From: Paenibacillus silagei
GTDB lineage: Bacteria > Bacillota > Bacilli > Paenibacillales > Paenibacillaceae
NCBI RefSeq assembly: GCF_017874735.1
Contig: NZ_JAGGLV010000032.1
Location: 1 to 64,000, forward strand
Length of the DNA stretch: 64,000 nucleotides
Reading direction: 5' to 3'
A model generated the notes under the pieces. It saw nothing but the letters and a program-made list of their open reading frames with translations, had not been told where the DNA came from and made no database searches. This document shows positions 7,773-17,692 of the stretch, piece by piece (position 1 is the stretch's first letter; each line of letters starts with the position of its first letter). Both the position numbers and the translations under genes were made by a program.

Positions 7773-8759
7773 TCACTCAACTTCCGCAGTCATGATACGC
7801 TCAGCGGAGAGTGTCTGACTGACGGTTCCCAGCTGCAGGCCCTTGGCTCTGATTCCCCGGATCATCCCTCTCAGCGCTTGCGAGGAGGATGCTGTCGGAT
7901 GCATCAGGATTAACGTTCCCGGCTCTACCCGGCTGCTGATCTTGGCAACAACGGATTCGGGGGACGGATTGCGCCAATCGACCGTATCCAGCGTCCACAG
8001 CACCGTCTTCAGTCCCAGTGAGGCGGCGATCTCCACCGTCTGCTGGTTAAAGTCGCCTGACGGCGGAGCAAACCACTTGTTCGTCACACCCAGGCTTTCC
8101 TTCAGCAGCTTCTGCGTCTTCTCAATTTCGGCAGTAGCACGTGTCCGGCTTAGACTACTCATCTTAGGATGCGTATACGCATGGTTCTCCACCTCATGCC
8201 CGCGCTTCAGCATCTCTGCTGCAAGCTCCTTGTTGCGGCTTAACCAGCTTCCGTCCAGAAAAAAGGTAGCCTTCACCTTCTCTGCATCCAGAATGTCCAG
8301 CATCGGACGGATATACTCATTCCCCCAGGCCACATTAATCATCAGCGAGGCCATCGGCTTCGCCGGATTCCCCCGGTAAATCGGCTGCGCTCCCAGATCA
8401 TCCAGTGATACCTTAGGCTTAATCTGGCGGTACAATAGCTTAAGGCCTGCTTCGGGTCCCCGTAAAAGCGCGCTCCGGTAGGTTGCCTCTACATCGACCT
8501 CTAGCCCGTTATACCCTGGTATGGCTTTCCATACCCGGTCCACAACAGCATTCACCGGCTGCGCATTCAGCGCCTCGGCACGGCGGGTAATCTGCGCGCG
8601 CAGATCATCCTCCGCCTGATTCATTGCATAGCTCATCACGGTGGCCTCCGCCTGAGGCTTAAGCCCGGCAATCATCTCTTTCACGGGTCCATTCGTGCTG
8701 CCAATTCCAATGACTACTGCGATGCAAGCCAGCACTAGCGCCGCCTTGTCCGTCTTCAT
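7773..8759 (-). CDS. ylxY: YlxY-type polysaccharide deacetylase-like protein
   Basis: 328 aa with an N-terminal membrane anchor (about residues 6-22) and a NodB-like domain from about residue 135. The metal His pair is present (HAYTH, 193-197), but the first NodB motif, normally TFDDG, reads NVAWGNE (142-148), so the usual catalytic and metal Asp residues are absent. This fits the sporulation-associated YlxY family, whose activity is unclear. ATG at 8759 has GGGAGG 9 nt upstream. It lies between pnp and mlpA; a terminator follows pnp, so it may have its own promoter. Confidence 0.87.
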   Translation of the reverse strand: MKTDKAALVLACIAVVIGIGSTNGPVKEMIAGLKPQAEATVMSYAMNQAEDDLRAQITRRAEALNAQPVNAVVDRVWKAIPGYNGLEVDVEATYRSALLRGPEAGLKLLYRQIKPKVSLDDLGAQPIYRGNPAKPMASLMINVAWGNEYIRPMLDILDAEKVKATFFLDGSWLSRNKELAAEMLKRGHEVENHAYTHPKMSSLSRTRATAEIEKTQKLLKESLGVTNKWFAPPSGDFNQQTVEIAASLGLKTVLWTLDTVDWRNPSPESVVAKISSRVEPGTLILMHPTASSSQALRGMIRGIRAKGLQLGTVSQTLSAERIMTAEVE

Positions 8760-8903
8760 GACGTTATACCTCCCCGGCACAAACGGTCTGTTCCGTCTCC
8801 GCACCAGGGTCAAGCCGTGCGGGGACGCTTTGTCCCAGCCTATGTATGAAGGGTGAAAATTATGCATACTGCATCAATGCTGCCTTCAAGCGGGTATGGT
8901 ATA

Positions 8904-8921
8904 ACCGTCAGTCAGGACGGT
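8904..8921. repeat. Small inverted repeat in the pnp-ylxY gap
   Basis: ACCGTC and GACGGT arms with a 6-nt centre, in the 264-nt gap between ylxY and pnp. It has no T-run, so it is not a terminator; it may be an operator or chance. Apart from this and the pnp terminator the gap shows nothing. Confidence 0.25.
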
Positions 8922-8940
8922 ACTGCTGCATATACTTTTC

Positions 8941-8980
8941 CAAAAAAAAGAGGCAGAACCGTCCTGCTTCTGTCTCTTCT
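8941..8980 (-). terminator. Terminator after pnp
   Basis: Minus-strand AGAGACAGAA pairs with TTCTGCCTCT (one mismatch) around a GC-rich loop, followed by eight T. It lies about 45 nt past the pnp stop. Confidence 0.75.
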
Positions 8981-9023
8981 TCATCTCTATAGTTGGAATA
9001 TCGGTGAAGCGGCGGCGTAAGAA

Positions 9024-11126
9024 TTACGCCTTCGCTCCGCTCTCAGAAGTCAGAACTGCTTTGCGCGACAGGTTGACGCGGCCTTGCTGGTCGATTTCCG
9101 TTACCTTCACGGTAATGGTGTCGCCAATCGCCACAACATCTTCCACTTTCGCCACACGCTCAGTGGACAGCTGGGAAATATGCACAAGTCCGTCTTTGCC
9201 AGGGATCAATTCAACAAATGCGCCGAATTTCTCAATGCGTCTAACCGTACCCACATAAATCTCACCAACCACTACTTCCTTCACAATTCCTTCGATGATG
9301 CCACGGGCCTTCTGGATCATAGCTTCGTCAGAAGAACCGATAAATACGCGGCCATCCTGTTCGATGTCGATCTTCACGCCGGTTTCTTCAATGATCTTGT
9401 TGATGATTTTACCGCCGGCACCGATCACATCACGGATCTTGTCCGGATTGATATTGATGATAATGATCTTCGGAGCATATTTAGACAGGCTCGGTCTTGG
9501 AGCAGCAATCGCTTCATTCATTTTACCCAAAATGAACATCCGGCCTTCTCTGGCTTGCTCAAGCGCTTCATGCAGAATTTTGCGGTCGATGCCGTCGATT
9601 TTGATATCCATCTGAATCGCCGTTACGCCTTCTGCTGTACCTGCTACCTTGAAGTCCATATCGCCGAGGTGATCTTCCATGCCTTGAATATCGGTCAGGA
9701 TGGACACATGCTCCCCGTCCTTGATCAGACCCATCGCTACACCAGCTACAGGAGCCTTGATAGGTACCCCTGCATCCATCATCGCCAGAATACTGGCACA
9801 GATACTTGCCTGGGAGGTGGAGCCATTGGATTCAATCGCTTCGGATACCAGACGGATGGTGTACGGGAATTCAGTCTCACTTGGAATCACCTTGGACAAT
9901 GCGCGTTCACCGAGTGCCCCGTGGCCGATCTCGCGGCGTCCCGGTGCTCTTAGCGGACGGGCTTCCCCAACGCTGAACGGAGGGAAGTTGTAATGGTGCA
10001 TGAAGCGCTTGGTTTCAGCCGGATCAATACCATCCAGAATCTGCACATCGCCCAGTGCGCCCAGTGTACATACGCTGAGGATCTGTGTCTGGCCGCGTGT
10101 GAACAGACCGGAACCGTGCGTACGCGGCAGCAGCGCTGTATCACATTCGATCGGACGGATCTCGTCCAGCTTACGTCCATCCGGACGAACCTTGTCATGT
10201 GTAATCAGACGTCTTACTTCATCCTTCACGATATCATGCAGGGCTTCCTTAACATCCTTAAGAAGCTCTGGGGTTTCTATGTATTTCTCTGCGAAATACG
10301 CCACCGCTTCATTGTTCACCAGATCAATAGCATCCTGACGGGCATGCTTCTCGGCAATTCTTACGGCTTCCACCAGACGACTCTCTGCAAAAGCACGAAC
10401 CTCTGTATTCACATCCGCATTAACCGCATGCAGCTTCACAGCCATCTTCTCTTTACCGGCAACGGCTACGAGCTGTTCAATCACAGCCACAATCTTGCGG
10501 ACCTCGTCATGTCCAAACATGATCGCTTCAAGCATCACTTCTTCAGTCACTTCATTGGCTTCAGCTTCCACCATCATGATGGCATCCTTCGTACCGGCCA
10601 CAACCACATAAATATCGCTGATTGCCTGCTGGGCTTGATCAGGGTTGATGATGAATTCTCCGTTAATCCGGCCGACAGCCACGCCGCCGATTGGTCCGTT
10701 GAACGGCACATCGGAAATACTAAGCGCAGCGGAAGTACCGATCATGGCAGCAATATCAGGCGCACAGTCCTGATCCACGCTCATTACCAGGTTCAAGACT
10801 TGAACGTCATTGCGGAATCCTTCCGGGAACAATGGACGAATGGGACGGTCTGTCAGACGGCTGGACAGAATCGCTTTCTCGCTCGGACGTCCTTCACGTT
10901 TGATGAATCCGCCAGGGATTTTGCCTACTGCATATAATCTTTCCTCATAATTCACTGTAAGCGGGAAGAAATCCAGATCTTTAGGCTCACTGGATGCTGT
11001 AACCGTACACAATACTGAAGTATCTCCGTAACGCACCATCACGGCTGCGTTCGCTTGTTTGGCCAGACGGCCTGTTTCCAGCACAAGGCGTCTTCCGCCC
11101 AGCTGCATTTCCACACGTTGTTCCAT
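9024..11126 (-). CDS. pnp: Polyribonucleotide nucleotidyltransferase (PNPase)
   Basis: Phosphorolytic 3'-5' exoribonuclease of mRNA decay, 700 aa. Two RNase PH domains (the second with the [14 protein letters not shown] segment and the [19 protein letters not shown] active-site region) are followed by a KH domain ([12 protein letters not shown]) and an S1 domain ([16 protein letters not shown]). The ATG at 11126 follows AAGGAGG; the longer frame adds 17 unrelated residues. It has its own promoter candidate and a leader hairpin after rpsO, and its own terminator. Confidence 0.97.
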   Translation of the reverse strand: MEQRVEMQLGGRRLVLETGRLAKQANAAVMVRYGDTSVLCTVTASSEPKDLDFFPLTVNYEERLYAVGKIPGGFIKREGRPSEKAILSSRLTDRPIRPLFPEGFRNDVQVLNLVMSVDQDCAPDIAAMIGTSAALSISDVPFNGPIGGVAVGRINGEFIINPDQAQQAISDIYVVVAGTKDAIMMVEAEANEVTEEVMLEAIMFGHDEVRKIVAVIEQLVAVAGKEKMAVKLHAVNADVNTEVRAFAESRLVEAVRIAEKHARQDAIDLVNNEAVAYFAEKYIETPELLKDVKEALHDIVKDEVRRLITHDKVRPDGRKLDEIRPIECDTALLPRTHGSGLFTRGQTQILSVCTLGALGDVQILDGIDPAETKRFMHHYNFPPFSVGEARPLRAPGRREIGHGALGERALSKVIPSETEFPYTIRLVSEAIESNGSTSQASICASILAMMDAGVPIKAPVAGVAMGLIKDGEHVSILTDIQGMEDHLGDMDFKVAGTAEGVTAIQMDIKIDGIDRKILHEALEQAREGRMFILGKMNEAIAAPRPSLSKYAPKIIIININPDKIRDVIGAGGKIINKIIEETGVKIDIEQDGRVFIGSSDEAMIQKARGIIEGIVKEVVVGEIYVGTVRRIEKFGAFVELIPGKDGLVHISQLSTERVAKVEDVVAIGDTITVKVTEIDQQGRVNLSRKAVLTSESGAKA

Positions 11127-11173
11127 AAAACCCCTCCTTGAATGGTAATAATACGTTCCTGTATGTTCTACAA

Positions 11174-11218
11174 GCAAAAACGGCTTGTCCTCCGCAGAAG
11201 TGCTATAGCCGTTTTTGC
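11174..11218 (-). other. Perfect 12-bp stem-loop in the pnp leader
   Basis: GCAAAAACGGCT (11174-11185) and its exact complement (11207-11218) enclose 21 nt. It lies about 50 nt before the pnp ATG. Readthrough RNA from rpsO would form it, whereas a start at the local promoter would begin inside the loop. It may be a back-up terminator or a processing site. Confidence 0.5.
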
Positions 11219-11230
11219 GAATGCTATCAA
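11202..11230 (-). promoter_or_regulatory. Candidate SigA promoter of pnp
   Basis: Minus strand TTGATA (11225-11230), 17-nt spacer, TATAGC (11202-11207). A TTGACA lies 6 nt further upstream but has no -10 at the right distance. The -10 overlaps an arm of the leader hairpin. Confidence 0.45.
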
Positions 11231-11262
11231 CTTGTCAACTGTAAAAGTTTACCCTAAATTTT

Positions 11263-11331
11263 CAAAAAGCAACCCGGCTGTCCCGCTGTCGCTCGTAAGA
11301 AGGACATACGGTATACAACCAGGCTGCTTTT
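11263..11331 (-). terminator. Terminator after rpsO
   Basis: AAAAGCAGCCTGGTT on the minus strand pairs with AGCCGGGTTGCTTTT (G-U pairs), with a long structured loop, followed by TTTTTG. It begins 20 nt past the rpsO stop. Confidence 0.6.
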
Positions 11332-11350
11332 GGGCTTAGCTTATGGAAAA

Positions 11351-11620
11351 TTAACGACGCAATCCCAGTTTTTCGATCAGGGCGCTGTAACGTCTGATGT
11401 CTTTGTTCTTCAAATACGCCAGCAGTTTACGACGTTGTCCAACCATCTTCAGCAGTCCGCGGCGGGAATGATGATCCTTCTTGTGCGTACGCAAGTGGTC
11501 AGTCAAATTAACGATGTTCTCCGTAAGGATAGCAACTTGCACCTCAGGGGATCCAGTATCGGATTCATGAGTTTTGTGCTCGTCGATCAATTGGTGTTTA
11601 CGTTCTTGAGTCAATGCCAT
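11351..11620 (-). CDS. rpsO: Small ribosomal subunit protein uS15
   Basis: 89-aa primary-binding protein of the 30S platform. The sequence [31 protein letters not shown] and the [10 protein letters not shown] rRNA-binding stretch are typical of S15. The ATG at 11620 follows GGAGGTGA; an in-frame extension of 19 residues is not S15-like. It has its own promoter (11724-11752) and a structured leader of about 95 nt. Confidence 0.98.
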   Translation of the reverse strand: MALTQERKHQLIDEHKTHESDTGSPEVQVAILTENIVNLTDHLRTHKKDHHSRRGLLKMVGQRRKLLAYLKNKDIRRYSALIEKLGLRR

Positions 11621-11717
11621 CCTGTTCACCTCCTTCATTATAATCGCCAGTAGCCTCGTCACCGTCGGTGAGAACAAGTAACCAAGCTAAGGTTCACATG
11701 CTGTCATTCCAGCAACG
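11621..11717 (-). promoter_or_regulatory. rpsO 5' leader, possible S15 autoregulatory RNA
   Basis: The untranslated leader between the promoter and rpsO can form a GCTG/CAGC hairpin, an AACC/GGTT hairpin and a TCACCGACGGTGA hairpin (11659-11671). Autoregulatory S15 leaders are known in several bacterial groups; assignment here rests on position and secondary-structure potential only. Confidence 0.35.
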
Positions 11718-11723
11718 TTAATC

Positions 11724-11752
11724 AGTATAGCACCTTCACAGGCAAAAGTAAA
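11724..11752 (-). promoter_or_regulatory. SigA promoter of rpsO
   Basis: Minus strand TTTACT (11747-11752), 17-nt spacer, TATACT (11724-11729), immediately after ribF and about 100 nt before the rpsO start. Confidence 0.65.
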
Positions 11753-11769
11753 CGGCTTGTCCGGAAAGA

Positions 11770-12717
11770 TTAGGAATGATATCCCAGCATCCCTTTGGCC
11801 GTCTCAGCATCTGCGCCGATCTGTGCAATTAAGGCCTGGATAGACTCAAATTTGCGCTCTGAGCGGATATAGGAGACCAGCTCCACCTTAAGCTCCTGCC
11901 CATAGATATCTGAGGCAAAATCAAACAGGTGTACCTCAAAGCTCGGAGTGGTCACGCCTTCGTGAAATGTTGGCTTCACGCCGACATTCATCACCCCGTA
12001 CAAGACCTCGTCCCGGTAAAAGACCTTGACGGCGTATACGCCCTTGGCCGGAATCACATAGCGGTCTTCGAGCTGCAGGTTCGCGGTCGGAAAGCCGATG
12101 GTCCGGCCCCGCTTCTCCCCGTGACCGACGATACCGCGCAGGTGATAACAACGTCCAAACCAGGCATTGGCCTTATCCAGTTCCCCGCTCAGCAAGCTCT
12201 TGCGAATACCCGAGCTGCTGACCTTCTCTCCTTCAAGCAGGAACGGGGCGACCGTCTCTACCTTCATCGCACCCTGTCCCAGCTCCGCAAGCGTGTCCGC
12301 ATCTCCCCCGCCCATGTAGCCGAAGCGGAAGTCGAACCCAACAACTGCAGTTATAATCTGCAGCGGAAGCAGCATTACAGAGACAAAATCCGCCGGACTC
12401 ACCCGGGAGAGCTCTTCATTAAATTCAATTATATATAAAAGCTCAACACCCATCCCGGCAAGCAGCTCCTGCTTATCCTTAGAAGGGGTCAAATATCCCT
12501 CATAATCCCCCTTGCCCATAACATCCTTGGGATGGGGGTAGAAGGTCATCACCGCAGCGGGTACACCTGCCTCACGGGCAAGAGCAACAGCTGATGTGAT
12601 GACACTGGCATGCCCGAGGTGCAGTCCATCGAACTGTCCCAGAGCAACTACTTGAGGCTGCGCGTACTGTGCTGCCGCCTCAGGCAGCATCGGATAGCTT
12701 AACGTTACGGTTCTCAC
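11770..12717 (-). CDS. ribF: Bifunctional riboflavin kinase / FAD synthetase
   Basis: Makes FMN from riboflavin and FAD from FMN, 315 aa. The N-terminal adenylyltransferase has GQFDGLHLGH and SSSGIRKSLLSG; the C-terminal kinase has GEKRGRTIGFPTANL. GTG at 12717 was preferred over GTG at 12729 because AGGTGA lies at proper spacing and the protein then begins MRTVTLSYP like B. subtilis RibC. It follows truB by 36 nt. Confidence 0.94.
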   Translation of the reverse strand: MRTVTLSYPMLPEAAAQYAQPQVVALGQFDGLHLGHASVITSAVALAREAGVPAAVMTFYPHPKDVMGKGDYEGYLTPSKDKQELLAGMGVELLYIIEFNEELSRVSPADFVSVMLLPLQIITAVVGFDFRFGYMGGGDADTLAELGQGAMKVETVAPFLLEGEKVSSSGIRKSLLSGELDKANAWFGRCYHLRGIVGHGEKRGRTIGFPTANLQLEDRYVIPAKGVYAVKVFYRDEVLYGVMNVGVKPTFHEGVTTPSFEVHLFDFASDIYGQELKVELVSYIRSERKFESIQALIAQIGADAETAKGMLGYHS

Positions 12718-12753
12718 GCTGTTTCTCACCTACATTCGCGAATAAATTAAAGT

Positions 12754-13668
12754 TTAGACCTGGGCAAACACCTTGACAGGTGCAATAGCTCCGGTAGCCT
12801 CCAAAGCATAAATACCGAGGAACTCCCCTTGCTGATCATAGAGACGGAAATCTCCGGCCTGCTTCACTTCCGGCATTACAAAACGGGACGACAGACGCTG
12901 CCCCTGCAGGGCTGATTTCTTCTTCTCTGCCGCAACGGTATGTCTGGGCAAATGTGAAATCGCCTCGTCGACAGCAATCAGATGCTCATCCAGTGTGCCG
13001 CCTTCCTTGTGTTCGGCAATTTGCTCCAGAGTCAGGCAATGACTGGCCGAGATCCCGGCCGACATCGTCCGCTCCAGCTTCACCATCACACCGGGAAGAC
13101 CAAGCTTACGTCCGATATCTACACAGAGGGTGCGGATATAGGTTCCCTTGGAGCATAACGCCCGGAAAGTGATCTCCGGATAATTGCCGTTCCAGACCAT
13201 TTCCTGCATCTCAATCTCATAAATCTCCACTTCACGGCTCTTGCGCTCTACGGTCTTGCCTTCCCGGGCCAGCTCGTACAGACGCTTGCCGTCCACCTTC
13301 ACTGCGGAATACATCGGCGGTACCTGTGAGATCACGCCCTGAAAGGAGTTCAGCACAGCCAGCACTTCGGCTTCTGTGATATGAACCTCCTCCACAGATT
13401 CCGTAATCGTGCCGGTCAGGTCCTCTGTATCGCTGGCCATTCCCAGCCGCAGTGTGGCAACATATTCCTTGGGCAGTTCCTGGATATACTCAACTACTCT
13501 AGTAGCCCGTCCCAGACAGAGCGGCAATACACCAGTTACCTGAGGATCAAGTGTCCCGGTATGTCCAATCCGCTTCATGCCCAGAATGCGCCGCGCCTTG
13601 GCCACAACATCATGTGAAGTAAACCCAGCCGGCTTATATACAGCCAGAACTCCTGTAAGCTCACTCAT
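12754..13668 (-). CDS. truB: tRNA pseudouridine-55 synthase
   Basis: Converts U55 of tRNA to pseudouridine, 304 aa. The catalytic Asp lies in GHTGTLDPQVTGVLPLCLGRAT, and the conserved YSAVKVDGKRLYELAR and SKGTYIRTLCVDIGRKLG segments follow. The C-terminal part is PUA-like. Its ATG overlaps the nrnA stop by 4 nt (ATGA), so it is translationally coupled in the nusA-infB operon. Confidence 0.96.
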   Translation of the reverse strand: MSELTGVLAVYKPAGFTSHDVVAKARRILGMKRIGHTGTLDPQVTGVLPLCLGRATRVVEYIQELPKEYVATLRLGMASDTEDLTGTITESVEEVHITEAEVLAVLNSFQGVISQVPPMYSAVKVDGKRLYELAREGKTVERKSREVEIYEIEMQEMVWNGNYPEITFRALCSKGTYIRTLCVDIGRKLGLPGVMVKLERTMSAGISASHCLTLEQIAEHKEGGTLDEHLIAVDEAISHLPRHTVAAEKKKSALQGQRLSSRFVMPEVKQAGDFRLYDQQGEFLGIYALEATGAIAPVKVFAQV

Positions 13669-14642
13669 AAATGACGTTTGACCTCCTCAAGCACCTGTGC
13701 CACAGCTTCTTCCAGACTTCCATTAATACGCGCGCCCGCTGCACGGGTGTGTCCGCCGCCGCCGAAGGCTTGCGCAAGTAGCGCCACATCCACCTTACCT
13801 GCTGAACGCAGGCTGGCCTTCACCGCATGGTCATCAATGACCTTGAACAGAATGCCTACCTCTACCCCGCGGATATTACGGGGATAGTTGACAATCCCTT
13901 CAAGATCCTCATTGGCCGCTCCAGAGTCCAGCATATCCTGAGGTGTAACATACACCCAGGCTATATCTCCTTCAGGACTAAGCTGTAATGTGCTAAGTGC
14001 GCGGTTGAGCACCTTAACCTGGGGAAGCGTCATCTCTTCCAGCAGGGTCTCTGCCAGGTCCGGTCCATTCACGCCCAGTGCCAGCAGCTCGGATACCGCC
14101 GCCATCACTTTAGGAGAAGTATTGCTGTAACGGAAACCGCCGGTATCCGTTAACAGCCCAGTATAAATGGCTGTGGCAATATCAATATCCCACTCCAGTT
14201 CAAAGGTCTTCAGCAGATCGAACAGAATCTCTGCTGTCGCTGCCGCATCCGGCTTGATGAGATTCACCGCGCCATAGCCGTTGTTCGTTGGATGATGGTC
14301 TATATTCAAGATCAGGGCATCACTGGTGAAATGCTGCTGGGTCAGTCCTACACGCTGGAAATCCGCACAGTCAACACATATCACATGGCCGTACTGGCGG
14401 GGCAAAGAACCTTCAGACAGATTGACAATCTGATCGGCATGCCACAAGTATTCCATCCGCTGCGGAATCTGGCCTTCATTCAGCATCAGATATTTTTTGC
14501 CCAGACATGAGAGAAGCCAGCCCACCGCGAGGGTGGAGCTGACTGCATCTCCGTCCGGCTGAACATGCGACACTACAAGATAATCGTCGTGTTCCAGCAG
14601 AAACTTACGCGTCTGCTGGAGACTTTGTTCATAGCTCTGCAT
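13665..14642 (-). CDS. nrnA: DHH-DHHA1 phosphoesterase, oligoribonuclease/pAp phosphatase NrnA
   Basis: 325 aa. The DHH domain shows VQPDGDAVSS, VDCADFQR and NIDHHPTNNGYG, and the DHHA1 domain ends with FGGGGHTRAAGARI. NrnA degrades nanoRNAs and pAp, closing mRNA decay and sulfate assimilation cycles. It lies between rbfA and truB as in many Firmicutes. Substrate preference is inferred from the family. Confidence 0.92.
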   Translation of the reverse strand: MQSYEQSLQQTRKFLLEHDDYLVVSHVQPDGDAVSSTLAVGWLLSCLGKKYLMLNEGQIPQRMEYLWHADQIVNLSEGSLPRQYGHVICVDCADFQRVGLTQQHFTSDALILNIDHHPTNNGYGAVNLIKPDAAATAEILFDLLKTFELEWDIDIATAIYTGLLTDTGGFRYSNTSPKVMAAVSELLALGVNGPDLAETLLEEMTLPQVKVLNRALSTLQLSPEGDIAWVYVTPQDMLDSGAANEDLEGIVNYPRNIRGVEVGILFKVIDDHAVKASLRSAGKVDVALLAQAFGGGGHTRAAGARINGSLEEAVAQVLEEVKRHL

Positions 14643-14668
14643 TCGCCGTCTCCTTTATGTTCCGTAGC

Positions 14669-15016
14669 CTATTCGTTTTTGCCGATTTCGCCGAGCAGCT
14701 TCTCAATATGACTTCCGTAAGCAACGGATTCGTCAATCTTGAAGATCAGCTCAGGCGTATGGCGCAGGCGGATCGCTTTGCCAAGCTCCGAGCGGAGAAA
14801 GCCATTAGCTTTCTCAATCGCTCTAAGCGAGTCTGACTTCTGCTCCTCGTCCCCGAATACGCTCAGGTATACCTTGGCCTGTGACAGATCGTTCGTCACA
14901 TCTACGCCAGTTACAGTTACGAACCCGACACGCGGGTCCTTCAGTCCGCTCTGGATGAGCTGGCTCAGCTCTTTCTTAATCTGCTCGCCAACCCGTCCCG
15001 CTCTGATTTTAGACAT
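14669..15016 (-). CDS. rbfA: 30S ribosome-binding factor A
   Basis: 115-aa KH-fold assembly factor for 16S rRNA 5' end maturation and the cold response. It opens [18 protein letters not shown] and contains [15 protein letters not shown] and [17 protein letters not shown], all typical of RbfA. It follows infB by 18 nt. Confidence 0.96.
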   Translation of the reverse strand: MSKIRAGRVGEQIKKELSQLIQSGLKDPRVGFVTVTGVDVTNDLSQAKVYLSVFGDEEQKSDSLRAIEKANGFLRSELGKAIRLRHTPELIFKIDESVAYGSHIEKLLGEIGKNE

Positions 15017-15034
15017 CTTATTTCACCTCTTCGC

Positions 15035-17692
15035 TTAGCGCTCTACCGTTTCCATGATGAATGCTTCGATGATGTCGCCTTCAAGGACATCATTATAGCG
15101 TTCCAAAGTTATGCCACATTCATAACCCTGTGCCACTTCTTTTGCATCATCTTTGAAACGCTTCAAGGTGTCGATTTTGCCTGTGAAGACAACGATACCG
15201 CTGCGGATCAGGCGCATTTCAGCATTGCGGGTAATTTTGCCGTCGGTAACCATACAACCTGCGACACTGCCCACTTTGCTGATTTTGAATACGTTGCGCA
15301 CTTCAGCGTGGCCGATAACGTTCTCTTTAAAGATAGGATCAAGCATGCCCTTCATGGCACTTTCAATCTCTTCAATGACATTGTAGATGATGTTATGCAG
15401 ACGCACATCCACCTTCTCCTGCTCAGCTGCCGCTTTCGTCTGGGCATCCGGACGAACGTTGAAGCCAATCACAATAGCATTGGAAGCTGCTGCCAGGGTA
15501 ATATCGGATTCTGTAATCGCGCCGGCACCGCTGTGAAGGATCTTCACGCGTACGCCTTCCACTTCGATCTTGGCCAAGGAGCCCTTAAGCGCCTCTACCG
15601 AACCCTGAACGTCACCCTTGATGATTACGTTAAGATCCTTGATCTCGCCGTCCTTGATGTGCTTGAACAGATCATCCAACGTAACGCGGGTGTTCGTGTT
15701 CAGCTCGGACTGGCGCTGCGATGTAGAACGTCTGTCAGAGATTGCACGTGCTTTACGCTCATCTTCGAAGGCCATGAACGGATCGCCCGCCTGCGGCACC
15801 TCGGTCAGACCGGTAATTTCCACTGGAGTGGAAGGCCCTGCTTCTTTGATTTTGCGTCCCTTGTCATTCACCATGGCGCGTACGCGGCCGAAGCAGTTAC
15901 CCGCTACAAATGCGTCTCCGACCTTCAGTGTACCGTTCTGCACCAGAATACGGGCAACCGGTCCACGATTCTTGTCAAGCTCAGCTTCTATAACAGTACC
16001 GCGTGCCCGTTTGTCCGGGTTCGCCTTGTACTCATTCACTTCGGCAACGAGCAGGATCATTTCCAGCAGCTCTTCAAGGTTAATGCGCTGCTTAGCCGAC
16101 AGGTTGACGAAGATTGTATCGCCGCCCCACTCTTCCGGCACCAGCTCATAGCTTGTAAGCTCCTGCTTCACCTTGTCAGGGTCTGCGCCCGGCTTATCGA
16201 TCTTGTTAACTGCCACAATGATCGGAAGTCCGGCTGCCTTGGCATGGTTGATCGCTTCTACAGTCTGAGGCATTACGCCGTCATCTGCCGCTACAACGAT
16301 AATCGTCATATCCGTAACCTGGGCACCACGGGCACGCATTGCGGTGAACGCTTCATGGCCCGGAGTATCAAGGAATGTGATTTTTTTATGATTAATCTCA
16401 ACCTGATAGGCACCGATATGCTGCGTAATTCCGCCTGCTTCGCCGCCGGATACATTCGTGGAACGGATAGCATCGAGCAAGGTTGTTTTACCATGGTCAA
16501 CGTGACCCATGATCGTTACAACCGGTGGCCGTGTCATCAGATCGTCTTCGGAATCATTCTCTTCAACGGTCTCGAAGCTGTCTTCGTCAACCGGAATCTT
16601 CACTTCTACTTCTACGCCGAATTCGCCGGCCAGCAGCAGAATCGTATCGATATCAAGCTCCTGATTGATGGTGGCCATAACCCCCATCGAGATCAGCTTC
16701 TTAATCACTTCCGAAGCATCCTTGTGAAGCAGCTTCGCGGTTTCACCCACGGTCATGCTGCCACGGACAATGATTTTCTTAGGTGTGTTGTCAATCTTCT
16801 CACGATATACGGTCGGCTGGTTTCTGCCGCGGTTGTTCTTGCCGCCACGGCCGCGATAGTTGCCGCCCTTGTTGTCGTCGTAACGTTTCTGGCCGCTGTT
16901 GTTGCCGCCAGGTCTGCCGCCAGTGGTATTCTTCTTAGGGCCGTCATTGCGTGAGAAACCTCCGCCTGCATTGCCTTGACCTGACGGACGGTCACCTGTA
17001 CGTGGTGCGCCGCCTTGTCCTTGCGGACGGCTGCCAGTAGAGCTGCCCTGTGGGCGGCTTCCGCTAGTAGAGCTGCCTTGTGGACGGCTTCCGCCAGTAG
17101 AGCTGCCTTGCGGACGGCTGCCAGTGGAGCTGCCCTGTGGGCGGCTTCCGCCAGTAGAGCTGCCTTGTGGACGGCTTCCGCCAGTGGAGCTGCCCTGTGG
17201 GCGGCTGCCGGTGGAGCTGCCTTGCGGGCGGCTTCCAGTCGAACTGCTTTGCGGACGGCTGCTGCTTGAACTGCCCTGCGGGCGGGAATTCTGAGCGGAG
17301 CCTGATGTTTGTGTTCTGCGGGAATCTTGTCCGCTTTGGGGCCTTGGGGACGTCGTCGATTGGTTGTTGTTTTGGTTACTGTTCATACCTACCTGCTTTT
17401 CCGAATGAATTTTGTTGGTATTCTGAGCACTGCGTACTTCGGCGGTTACCGCACCGGTAGTCACTACCGGACGGCTGCTGGTGCCGTTGTCCCGCTTGGC
17501 TGCAGCGTTTGACTTGATGTCCTTGAAGAATTGCTCAACTTTGTTCACGGAGCCATTCTCCATGACACTCATATGATTATTCACCGGGACATCCAAACGC
17601 TTCAGAATGGTAATAATTTCTTTACTGCTCATGTTCAAAGACTTGGCATATTCGTATACGCGCAGCTTATCCTTATTATCTTCTTTAGTCAA
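15035..17692 (-). CDS. infB: Translation initiation factor IF-2
   Basis: 885-aa GTPase that places fMet-tRNA on the 30S subunit. An IF2N motif (residues 1-50) is followed by a disordered region (about 62-296), a second IF2N (305-355), the G domain with GHVDHGKTT (about 396), DTPGHEAF and NKID, then domains II-IV. The disordered region includes ten SRPQGSSTG-type units (136-227). TTG at 17692 is chosen because GGAGGTG lies 6 nt upstream, giving [17 protein letters not shown]. It overlaps ylxQ by 8 nt. Confidence 0.96.
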   Translation of the reverse strand: MTKEDNKDKLRVYEYAKSLNMSSKEIITILKRLDVPVNNHMSVMENGSVNKVEQFFKDIKSNAAAKRDNGTSSRPVVTTGAVTAEVRSAQNTNKIHSEKQVGMNSNQNNNQSTTSPRPQSGQDSRRTQTSGSAQNSRPQGSSSSSRPQSSSTGSRPQGSSTGSRPQGSSTGGSRPQGSSTGGSRPQGSSTGSRPQGSSTGGSRPQGSSTSGSRPQGSSTGSRPQGQGGAPRTGDRPSGQGNAGGGFSRNDGPKKNTTGGRPGGNNSGQKRYDDNKGGNYRGRGGKNNRGRNQPTVYREKIDNTPKKIIVRGSMTVGETAKLLHKDASEVIKKLISMGVMATINQELDIDTILLLAGEFGVEVEVKIPVDEDSFETVEENDSEDDLMTRPPVVTIMGHVDHGKTTLLDAIRSTNVSGGEAGGITQHIGAYQVEINHKKITFLDTPGHEAFTAMRARGAQVTDMTIIVVAADDGVMPQTVEAINHAKAAGLPIIVAVNKIDKPGADPDKVKQELTSYELVPEEWGGDTIFVNLSAKQRINLEELLEMILLVAEVNEYKANPDKRARGTVIEAELDKNRGPVARILVQNGTLKVGDAFVAGNCFGRVRAMVNDKGRKIKEAGPSTPVEITGLTEVPQAGDPFMAFEDERKARAISDRRSTSQRQSELNTNTRVTLDDLFKHIKDGEIKDLNVIIKGDVQGSVEALKGSLAKIEVEGVRVKILHSGAGAITESDITLAAASNAIVIGFNVRPDAQTKAAAEQEKVDVRLHNIIYNVIEEIESAMKGMLDPIFKENVIGHAEVRNVFKISKVGSVAGCMVTDGKITRNAEMRLIRSGIVVFTGKIDTLKRFKDDAKEVAQGYECGITLERYNDVLEGDIIEAFIMETVER
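17012..17287 (-). repeat. Tandem repeat of about 27-30 bp inside infB
   Basis: Ten consecutive SRPQ units with 9- or 10-residue spacing, consensus SRPQGSSTG(G). The first two and last copies are degenerate, and the central copies are nearly identical at the DNA level, differing mainly at third positions and by an inserted Gly codon. This suggests recent expansion by slippage or unequal recombination. Confidence 0.93.

Noticed and set aside
15308-16954. 548-codon open frame opposite infB on the plus strand
   Set aside because: A shadow of the real gene's codon bias; no RBS, and it covers the conserved IF2 G domain on the other strand.
17012-17287. Regular repeats that might look like a CRISPR array
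   Set aside because: Units are contiguous, in frame with infB and lack unique spacers; they are a coding minisatellite.
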